Notes under the pieces: model-generated
Told to the model about the DNA's origin: nothing
Databases searched by the model: none
The model's input: only the letters and a program-made list of their open reading frames with translations
Source of the DNA: Gnetum montanum
Lineage: Eukaryota > Streptophyta > Gnetopsida > Gnetales > Gnetaceae
DNA: 64,000 nt
Direction of reading: 5' to 3'
Assembly: GCA_015680685.1 (NCBI GenBank)
Contig: MNCI01022074.1
Coordinates: 401,010 to 465,009, forward strand
Shown here: in pieces, positions 56,227-64,000 of the stretch
How positions within the stretch are numbered: position 1 is the stretch's first letter
Layout: each line of letters begins with the position of its first letter
Position numbers and translations under genes: made by a program

Positions 56227-57085
56227 TAATAAAATAATTTTTCCTAGTCAATGTCAGATTATAGCTATAATATCACTACTCAAGCTACATCATTATTAAT
56301 ATGATGTCAAAAGCTATGTAGCCCTATAAATACTAATGCTTGGGTGCACAAAAGATAACACTTTTTGTCAACCCTTAGTGAAATTCTTGTAGTTTCATTT
56401 TGTAGTTTTAGTGATAGTGTGAATGCCTATAGTGTGGTGTTAAAAATTGATTAGAGTCTCTATTTGAGTAAATTGCACTTGGGCATAGTTTATGATTGGA
56501 AATAAAGATTAAGATTGTTTTACATCATTGAAACATTTGTTAGCTTCTTTATTCTACTATTTACTTATCATAATTTTCTTATTTTTCTAGTTTAATCATT
56601 TAAATTCCAAAGTACTTTACTTTATGCTCATTAGTTAAGAGGAATGAGTACGATTGGTTTTGAGTGTTCAAGTATGATTAATTGGTAATTTGATAGTGAT
56701 TTCACTTGATTCACTTAGAACTTGGTAATCCTAGTGATAATCACATAAGCCCAAAACATGATCAGCAAACTAGGACCAAATGCTCATCATTCTTGGCTAG
56801 AGAAGACTTACATTCTTATTATTACTTAGACTATATTTTAATCTCACTCCAATCATGTTTGCAACTAGGAGTACAAAGATCCTAACAACATCAACCTATC
56901 ATATGTCTCACTAAGAATTAGACCATACATTTGAACTTCACTAAATCAAAGTGGGAAGACAATGATTAGGAACTTAACATCAAATTCTAGCATAATTACA
57001 TTATTCATCCACAAATTATAATCTGGTCATGCACATGCACTCATGACTTGTATGGTATGGTGTTGGGATATGCCACTGTCCATCA
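56227..57085 (+). repeat. LTR of element b
   Basis: Begins TAATAAAATAA after GAGGGTA and has TATAAATA at 56325-56332. It shares blocks such as CTTGGTAATCCTAG and GGACCAAATGCTCAT with the host LTR and ends near CCATCA. At 859 bp it is close to the 885 and 883 bp of LTRs a and c. Confidence 0.65.
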
Positions 57086-57690
57086 ACATCTTCTATGTAA
57101 TTCCCTCTAACTAACACTACTAGCTTGAGTAACTTATAGAAAGACATATAAATTTGTCATTTTCTTTTTAATAAATCTATTTCACAACATTATAATAATA
57201 CATATTACTTATCTACTAGCATTGGTAGTAAACATAGTTACCATATTCTATCTTCATGCTACTCATTATTCCATCCTTGAGTTTCAACTTGGAGATGGTG
57301 TGATCCTATTCTCACTCTACTAATTAATGCTCTCAGAGATATTAGAATTTTTACATGTAGATGTTATGTTTCATCATGTCTGCCATCTCTAGTATTTTTC
57401 TTATATAAAGAAAAAGAAAAAAAAATCAATAATAAATAAGTTAGATCTACAATTGATTTATTAAGATTTGTACAAATAAAAAAATGTATACAACTATGTC
57501 ACTAGAGTGAAAATTTTTCTCATTAAATACTAAATATCTTAATAGTATTAATCTCATTTTATACTTGTAACATTATTTATTCTCTATTAATATCCACCTA
57601 CATAATACACATTGATTTTTTTTTTCATTGTTCAATACATTCATCTATGGGATATGACATGGTTTTCCATGTCTATTAATCTAATGTTAA
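57086..57690. other. No recognised feature
   Basis: AT-rich. I see no gene, LTR or clear repeat. It may be 5' sequence of the LINE too decayed to read. Confidence 0.5.
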
Positions 57691-59170
57691 ATGTCCTTCT
57701 TTCACCTCTAACCTTAGGATTGATAATGATTAAGTACTTTCATCCTCCTCCTCCTAGCCTTTAAGCAAATGCTTCAATCAACTCATGTTTATTACTCTAG
57801 TTGTTGGGCTCCCTCTAAAACTTCACATAAAAGAATTTCTTGTATTATCCATATATTTCTTTGGTCTAGTAAGCAACTTAAAAAATGTTTTTCTAGATTT
57901 GTTTGGGATATTTGTACTTGTAGTAAGAAAGATGGAGGACTTGGCCTTATTAATTGTTATAACTAAGGCAGTTCTCTTGCAAAAAAATGGATTGAAAATT
58001 GAATTAATGAAGATGATGTTTGGATGCTTCTTTTAAGAAATGTACTTATGAAAAGAAAACCTAAGAATGATAAGAATTGATCTTCTAATAACTTTTTTCA
58101 CTATCTTTTTCTTCCTCAAGCCTTTTATTTTCCTAGTTTTCCAATTCTTAAACAAATGTGGAAGACATAGTGCAATATTAGTAGATATTGTAATTACAAT
58201 CATATTACAATTTCATAAAATATGATTAAGAAAAATAATCCATTGTGGCTTTTTTTTAATGAAGGAGCATGGACTACTCATGCATCTAGATTGTGTACCA
58301 CTTGGAGCAGATTTGGTATCACTGCAATTTCTTGTCTATGTATGCATGATAAATGGATTACTTGAAATGAAGCTTCTAGCATATATATTTTAAATGGTAA
58401 GAGGAAAAATAATTTTAAAAAAATTAATTCCTAATATTAAGAATTTATTTAAAGTTGACAATAATTTGCATAAGGCTTTTCTAGATGTTTTTTAAAAGGA
58501 TGGAAGATATGTTTTTCCTTCTAATTTGAAAGTTACTTATGATATTATTATAAAGAATGATTTTATGCATAAAAAATTCAATAATACATGGAAAATGCAA
58601 TTATGATCACACTCTTGGATGAAGAAAATAAAAAAATTTGGAGAGCTTCTACATTTTCTAAAATTCATATTTTTATGATGTCTTATTCATCAAGGTCTTC
58701 TTAGCGACACTTATCTTAAACATATGGGAAATTTTTCTTCTCAATGTCCTCTTTGTAGAATTGAAAATTTATTTTCTCATGTATTTTTGTGTGTTATTGC
58801 TTAACATACTTGGAAATTGATATCTAGAATTTATAATAACATTCAACCAAGCATCAATGAAGTAATTTTTGATGATCAGCTTAATTTGTCTACTTCATTT
58901 CTTTGCATTTGGAAACATATTTGACCACTTTTTCTGTAATCTATTTGAAAGCTTTGGCATACAATTATGTTTTTGCAACAATAGCATAACTATAACATCT
59001 CTTTAGGTATCAAATACCATATTCTCAAATATGTCACTTTTTAGTTACAACTTTAAGTAAAAAACCTTTGAGTAAAAGCTGAACAATTAATTTGTTTTCT
59101 ATAATATTAATTTCTTTTTATTTTAAAGTCTCAAATATGGGAAGCTTTCAAATTTTGTCACTATTCATTC
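57690..59170 (+). mobile_element. LINE (non-LTR retrotransposon) 3' fragment
   Basis: The end of a plant LINE ORF2: VYYSSCWAPSKTSHKR, IIHIFLWSS, FSRFVWDICTCSKKDGGLGL at 57790-57960 (the post-RT thumb region), then LFFNEGAWTTHASRLCTTWS, and the zinc-binding region with CPLCRIENLFSHVFLC near 58748-58795, followed by WKLIS. The RT and endonuclease parts are missing. Stops and shifts are frequent. The poly(A) end is not clear. Confidence 0.7.
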
Positions 59171-59300
59171 TTTATTTCTAATTGATATATTTTTTAAAGA
59201 GATTTTTCTCCTTCTCTTTACAAGAAATCCTTTAGTAAGAAGTGAGAACCTATGAGGGTGCATTCGAATAAGAGTAGAGCCTAATCATTTTCTTACCCCA

Positions 59301-60183
59301 GATAATCAGTAGCAAGGTACCCCTATGCCAACCATATGAATCACAAGCATTCATGCACAATCTAGTTGAATTCTACAAACCTTAAGTTCCTAAGTACATT
59401 GGTTCCAAGATGTGAAATCTAATTGTGACAATCATTGTCTTCTCAACTACACTTGTGGAGCTTTATTGTATGGTTAAGTGTAATATAGGCACATGATTTT
59501 GTTATTTTGTATTTTATTTGTCTACAATTAACAAAAATTTTAAACTTAATGTATGAACCAATTTAACTAATCTAGTTACTAATTAATAACTTACAATCCT
59601 TACATAAGTATCTGATCCCACTTTTCATGCACATCCTAAATACGTATAATGTTGTTGGGTTACCAAATGTTAAGTGTTGCTAGGATTACCAAGAGTCATA
59701 CGCATGCTCAAAGTGATTGTACGTATGTGCTTAATTAATTCTATTTAATCGAAATAGCTTACTTTGGCTTAATTACTTTGTAGTATTAAATAAAATTACA
59801 TAAAACATTAATTACATGAATAAAATATTTAAGCTAGCCAAGGTGCTATAAGTTTTGATCAGCAAGCTTGTCTTTATTACCACACACATTATTGTGCTTA
59901 GGTACAACAATGCTTGAATAAAGATTGATACACTCAATGACTCATGATGTGGATACTTTGGAAAATATTCTAACTCTAGAGAAAAGAAATTGCAAGAGCT
60001 ATGCCATGCTATAAAAATAACTATATGAAAACCATGTGGCCAAGTGCTATATTTATAGGCTAGCACATCCCCTACGATATCAGATGTCTAACATCACATC
60101 TTGGAATCCAATATTTGATATTTAACATCACAACTCCAATATCAGATATCTAATATTAGAACCCTAAAAAGTATGATTCATCA
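59301..60183 (-). repeat. LTR of family c, minus strand
   Basis: On the minus strand it starts TGATGAATCATAC after GGGGGTA. It contains a reversed TATA box at 60050-60057 and follows host LTR 18739-19623 across its length (AGCATTGTTGTACCTAAGCA and the ATGTGCCTATATTACAC block). 883 bp. Confidence 0.7.
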
Positions 60184-60260
60184 TACCCCCATAACTGAAT
60201 GAAAACTTATCCTCAAGTGAACAAGAGGAAGAACAAGTTCCTTACAAAATATTGGGAAGG
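60184..60260 (-). other. Internal 3' end of element c
   Basis: On the minus strand AATCCCATACCTTCCCAATA, then CACTTGAGGATAAGTTTTC and ATGGGGGTA match the region before the host 3' LTR. It shows that c is the 3' LTR of a once larger element. Confidence 0.6.
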
Positions 60261-61329
60261 TATGGGATTATTGGTTGACATGAAAACTAACTCAGATGGA
60301 AGAGGATATTCATATGATTTGTGTATACCTTGCATGTGGATCATTGTCAGACAACTACAAATGCAACAAGAAGCAAAATGGTTGCAAAAAAACAACTTCA
60401 AATTATAAGTCATTATCATTAAACAAATATAATTAAGAGTGATTTCTAAGCCTATGTCAAACAAGGGCAAATAGTTTGGCAATGCAATTCCATTTACCCT
60501 CATAAAAATACATATGAGTGGTTATGTGCTGATGAAATAAACTATTTCTAGATTTACTAAATTTATCTCTAGATTTTCACTTCTTTTCTTTATTGCTTCT
60601 AGAGTCATCTTTAAGATAGCTTGACATATTCTTCTCTAAATGATATTTGTATTTTTAGTTAACAATACTAGCACTACTAGTCATTAATTTTTAATTTAAT
60701 AAAGTTGGCCTTGCTATTACTAAAAATTGCCTTGTTGTTAGTGTTAGCACATTTTGGCCATTTCATGGAACAGCAAAAGTAGAGATACTGGCAAAAAGAA
60801 ATTTGTAAAACAACTGCATAAACAACCAATCTATTTTGAAACTACTGGAAAAATATGAATAATGCTTGGATAAATCACTGGACAAGTCCATAAACTGCAG
60901 AGGATACTAATGTATTACTTCCAGCCACATATTGGTTAGAAGAATTCATTGCAACAAAAGACAAATTCTAGAGAAGACTCTGGGTGGCATTCCTAAATGT
61001 CTCACAATTTGGAACAGTCTTAGAATTTTGAAGGACGATGGAACCCTTGAAATCAGGAACTCCAATGAAATAAGTATTTTCAAAGTGCAAATAGCAAAGA
61101 TCCATCTAGACTTTACCTCCTAGCTATCTTTGGCTTAAAAATCATTTTGAAGAACATTGTGTGCATCCATGGTGCAATTTTTTCAACTACAATGAATAAA
61201 TACAAGGTATTTACACTTGCTGTGTCAAATCTTAGATCATCCATCAACATTGGAAGATTTAAATGAAGGTACTGGTATAGAATCTACAGAAAAAAATGTT
61301 GACATGACAAAAATCACTTCCTTGTGACA
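60261..61329. other. No recognised feature
   Basis: Mixed AT-rich sequence. The 60-96 codon frames on both strands have no family signature. Confidence 0.5.
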
Positions 61330-62306
61330 TGCTCAAATTTTTAAGCACGGGGATCCCTGGAACTCCTTAGAAAGCATGCACAGCAGCAGCATGGCACACT
61401 TCCTCGTAATGGAATCACACTCCATTTGCAGCACCAACACCAATTTTGTGACTGCACCACACACCAGCATCTCCTGCAACCTTCAATCTCTACCCAGACT
61501 TACACAACCACCGAAGAACACCCATAGCCACAATCATTCCCACCACTGACACGTGTCTGATCTTCCTACATAGTAACGACATAGCCAACACATGATCTGC
61601 CATTGCCGAACAACCCTCGGGTATCTGCACGAGCAAATGCAGAAGGCACAGAGCCCTTTCCAACACCACCATGCTCTCTGCCCCTACCAGAAGCTCCGTC
61701 ATCGTCGACACAGCTCTAACAGACACCATGTCCACCGAGTTCCTACGTGAGTACTCACATGCATAGGAGAGCACCTTCAGGGCTACTGAGGATGCAGACG
61801 CTCCGGTGGCACCGCCAAGGAGGTCAAAAAGGCCACAGAACTCCACCACGCTAAGGAAATCCCACTTTTGGACTCATGATGCAGACGATGCCAAACCGGC
61901 CACGACAATTGTGGCTCCCGGGCCAGAAAGCTGCATGACTATGGTCTGCAGTGACTTTGGCAAAGATGAAGGTAGGTCTGGAACTAGAGTCTTTGTTTTC
62001 ACTGGTCCGAACTAGCTCTGGTTGTGGACTGGAATTGGAATTGGAATTGGAATTTGCAGTAGTGTTTTGATTGATCTAGGCATGGATCATTCGCAACAAT
62101 GTGTGGTTGGGCATGAGATGAAGCGAGGGAAGCAACTCATTTGTGACTGGACATGTGCATTGGTTGTAGAGGTGCATCCATGTGTGGATGTTGCTTCTGT
62201 CATAGGTGATGCCGATGCACAGCGTCACTGGATCCCTCATTATTTCCATTGATATGGGACATCCAAACCATGCTACAACTGCTTTTGCATTTGTCGCCAC
62301 TGCCAT
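61330..62306 (-). pseudogene. Plant U-box E3 ubiquitin ligase pseudogene (PUB, ARM-repeat type)
   Basis: On the minus strand an ATG at 62306 opens a U-box, the E2-binding domain of plant ubiquitin ligases: WFGCPISMEIMRDPVTLCIG, ITYDRSNIHTWMHL, CPVTNELLPS, MPNHTLLRMI. A stop (TAG) follows at the place where the family normally has Trp. Downstream, in shifted frames, ARM-repeat-like helices appear (VVEFCGLFDLLGGATG, RALCLLHLLVQIPEGCSAMA, 61490-61860), and a C-terminal block GAVTKLVLVLQMECDSITRK near 61425. The pieces are colinear with an intronless PUB gene of about 400 codons, but part of the ARM array is missing and at least two frameshifts are present. An AATTCC microsatellite (around 62030-62060) lies in the linker. 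Confidence 0.82.
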
Positions 62307-62603
62307 TGATACGTATATACTTATCCATCCATGTATGCCTCAACTCCATTGTTACTATTACTATTAGGATCAAAAAATAATTAAAATATTTTAAAATATA
62401 TGCATGGAATGTTTATTCAACAATGGGACACTTGTCAACTATAGCTTTTTATCTCCATGGTGGTTATAACCACCCAAAATAGTTACAACTTCCTAAATTG
62501 TTGGGCAAGTAATATCTCCTAACTTATTGGGCAAGTTATAACTTCCTTACTTGGGAGATAAGTTAGCTAAGATATTTTGAAATATGTAAATATCTTTTGA
62601 ACC

Positions 62604-62612
62604 CTATAAAAA
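62604..62612 (+). promoter_or_regulatory. T5 LTR TATA box
   Basis: CTATAAAAA in the context ACCCTATAAAAAGGCTTC. About 45 bases downstream an imperfect 35-bp direct repeat (62647-62715, GACTACTAGCTCTCACTT... twice) begins. Confidence 0.5.
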
Positions 62613-63590
62613 GGCTTCAGGGTAAGAAGATAAAAAAACACTAGAGGGACTACTAGCTCTCACTTTGGGAACACACTTTGGAAGACTACTAGCTCTCACT
62701 TGGAGACACACTTTGCGTCTTGGGAAGAGCATTGTAAAGAAGAAATTGTGAAAGATTACTTGTAAGATGAATTGCTAAAGAAAATATTTCAACCACTTTG
62801 TCATAGTCCTATGAGTTATGCTTATTTTTTTTATTTTGTTTAAATTGTTTAGCTAGTGGTTTAGATAGTATCATGCTTGGCAAGTAATTTTTGGATTTTT
62901 AGATTGCTCTTATTTTTCTTGTTGCATAATAGAAGATTTCTATTAAAATTTTTCTATAGAAGCGCTTTTTTTTAAAGCCTTACGAACATTTTAGTAGTAA
63001 ATTTTATTATTGTGCAATGTATAAGAACCGCTATTGAGATTGTTGTAAGAGAGCCTCTACATGTAGTCAAGCCGTTGAACAATTCAATAGTCAAGAGGGT
63101 TCAGAAAATCTTTGGTATTTTGATAGGATCAGAATAGCTTCTTTTATCTTTAAAGTGAATCTCTATGGTATTTCAATCGGAAATTGTCAAGTCTTTTAAA
63201 GGTTCTATTGAATGCAATTGTTGATATCCATTATCTAGCCAAAATGGAATCTCGTACATGATAGTTTATGCAACAATTTTTTTGGTAGTATAGTAGGATT
63301 GTCTTGAAGAAATTGCTTATTTGAGCCATGGAAGTTTGAACAATTCGTAGTTATTGAATTTGGGATAGCTTTATTATGAAGTGTGTACTCATATCATTTT
63401 ACCTTGTTTAAATATTTGAGATCTTTACACAAATCTGCTTTCTTTTTCTCTTCTTTCTAATTCCATTGAATCTTGCTCTATTTCTAGTTTTCTTTTGGAA
63501 CTATCTTTTTCTTTGGAGAAAATTAGAAGTAGATTCGCAGAGTTTTGCTCAAATGTTTTTGCAAAATNTAATGGTCGCCAACAATTCTTT

Positions 63591-63607
63591 TGGCGCTAAA
63601 AGGAGGG
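63591..63607 (+). other. T5 primer-binding site
   Basis: TGGCGCTAAAAGGAGGG, seven bases after the LTR end ACA at 63583. Compare 1316-1332 and 24223-24239. Confidence 0.65.
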
Positions 63608-63705
63608 CTGAAAATTTAGCCTCTAAGTTCATAAGCCTTATAATTTTAGCACATAAAAAATTCTTTGTTACTATAAAGTCTTAAGAAATTAGATATTTTC
63701 TGTTC

Positions 63706-64000
63706 ATGACGAAAAAGATTGATAGTTTGGAAAATTTAAAAGTTTCACAAGATATTCTAGATTCTGAGATTGATTCTTCATCGAAAGAAGAAGAAAAGAA
63801 AGTTTTTGAATTGGGAAAAATTAGTGGAGTGAAAACTAGAAGATCAGGAAGATCACCCATTATATCTAGTTTATCAACTCATAAGCAAAGATCTAGAAAT
63901 TCTAAGAGTTCAACTATCCAAAGGAATAGGATGGCAAATCCTTGGCAAAGAGTTACACCATTAGGATTTCAAAATTACAATGATATTCCTAAGGTAGTTT
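63706..64000 (+). CDS. T5 gag-like ORF, partial at window end
   Basis: An ATG about 100 bases after the primer site opens a frame that stays open for the remaining 98 codons to the window end. It begins MTKKIDSLENLKVSQDILDS and continues through a Lys/Arg/Ser-rich part (TRRSGRSPIISSLSTHKQRS) to NPWQRVTPLGFQNYND. The position and basic composition fit the N-terminus of a gag protein, but no capsid motif is visible yet. It is the only substantial element frame in the window without a stop. Confidence 0.55.
   Translation, partial: MTKKIDSLENLKVSQDILDSEIDSSSKEEEKKVFELGKISGVKTRRSGRSPIISSLSTHKQRSRNSKSSTIQRNRMANPWQRVTPLGFQNYNDIPKVV

Larger units (their letters stand above)
62400..64000 (+). mobile_element. 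T5: 5' end of an LTR retrotransposon running off the window
   Basis: A TATA box (CTATAAAAAGG near 62604), an LTR end ACA at 63583, and a primer site TGGCGCTAAAAGGAGGG at 63591-63607 identify the 5' end of an element using the same primer as T1 and T2. An open frame starts at 63706. The LTR start is not certain; a TGGAATG at about 62404 is a candidate. The lack of breaks in the visible coding suggests a younger copy. Confidence 0.65.

Noticed and set aside
17864-57085. LTRs b and d as tandem dimers (internal sequence on both sides)
   Set aside because: The supposed 5' internal sequence turned out to be the late part of the LTR itself once the host primer site was placed at 19624.
59301-60183. 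LTR c as a solo LTR with target duplication GGGTA
   Set aside because: The right side continues into sequence homologous to the internal 3' end of the host (polypurine-tract context), so the matching GGGTA is probably chance.
60213-60503. 96-codon minus-strand frame right of LTR c
   Set aside because: Only its end matches the non-coding pre-LTR region of the host; the rest has no recognisable similarity.
1-64000. tRNA or rRNA genes
   Set aside because: No cloverleaf-like A/B box arrangement or rRNA core was recognised by eye; a tRNA scan would be needed to exclude decayed copies.

Overview
The window is non-genic, repeat-rich DNA from a large plant nuclear genome. The evidence is nested and decayed Ty3/gypsy LTR retrotransposons, a plant-type LINE remnant, and one broken plant U-box E3 ligase gene. 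The degree of nesting, the roughly 0.9-1.8 kb LTRs and the low gene density fit a gymnosperm or another giant plant genome, but the species cannot be fixed from the sequence. No intact cellular gene was found. Almost every reading frame carries stops, mostly of the C-to-T / G-to-A type expected from cytosine methylation decay.

Layout. (1) 1-17201: Tat/Ogre-like element T1 on the + strand. Its 5' LTR is cut by the window edge, a related solo LTR sits in its gag-protease region (3880-5522, minus), and its 3' LTR is truncated. (2) 17202-18738: the end of an older element and its LTR (family d). (3) 18739-49895: an Athila-like host element, interrupted inside its protease gene by (4) 22511-41336, a complete Tat/Ogre-like element T2 with 5-bp target duplications. 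(5) 49896 to about 55830: a third Tat/Ogre-like element T4 on the minus strand, 5'-truncated, inserted in the 3' LTR of the host. (6) 55840-57085: the 3' end and LTR of another Athila-like element (family b). (7) 57690-59170: a LINE 3' fragment. (8) 59301-60183: a minus-strand LTR of a third related family (c). (9) 61330-62306: the U-box pseudogene. (10) about 62400-64000: LTR, primer-binding site and the start of an open gag-like frame of a fifth, apparently younger element T5 that runs off the window.

Main discovery. In T1 and T2 the protease and the reverse transcriptase are separated by about 5-6 kb. This spacer carries, on the opposite strand, a spliced gene of about nine exons. In T2 the first four introns have canonical GT-AG borders and keep the frame from an ATG. 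In T1 a homologous gene has matching exon sizes, matching intron phases and recognisable protein similarity in exons 2 to 8. The product (about 1,000 residues in T2) has no family I can name. In Ogre elements this same position holds an intron of the sense transcript, so the arrangement looks like an antisense gene nested inside the retrotransposon's own intron. Degenerate arrays built on a TAAACT core flank the block on both sides and recur after integrase in T1, T2 and T4.

How the parts work together. In the Tat-like elements the order is LTR, primer site, gag, protease, antisense gene block, RT, RNase H, a second archaeal-type RNase H, integrase, repeat-bearing 3' untranslated region, polypurine tract, LTR. 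The Athila-like host has LTR, primer site, gag, protease, RT, RNase H, integrase, long spacer, env-like third ORF with coiled coil, polypurine tract, LTR. All copies except possibly T5 look dead. Several single Ns are flanked by exact direct or inverted copies of neighbouring sequence and are best read as assembly joins.
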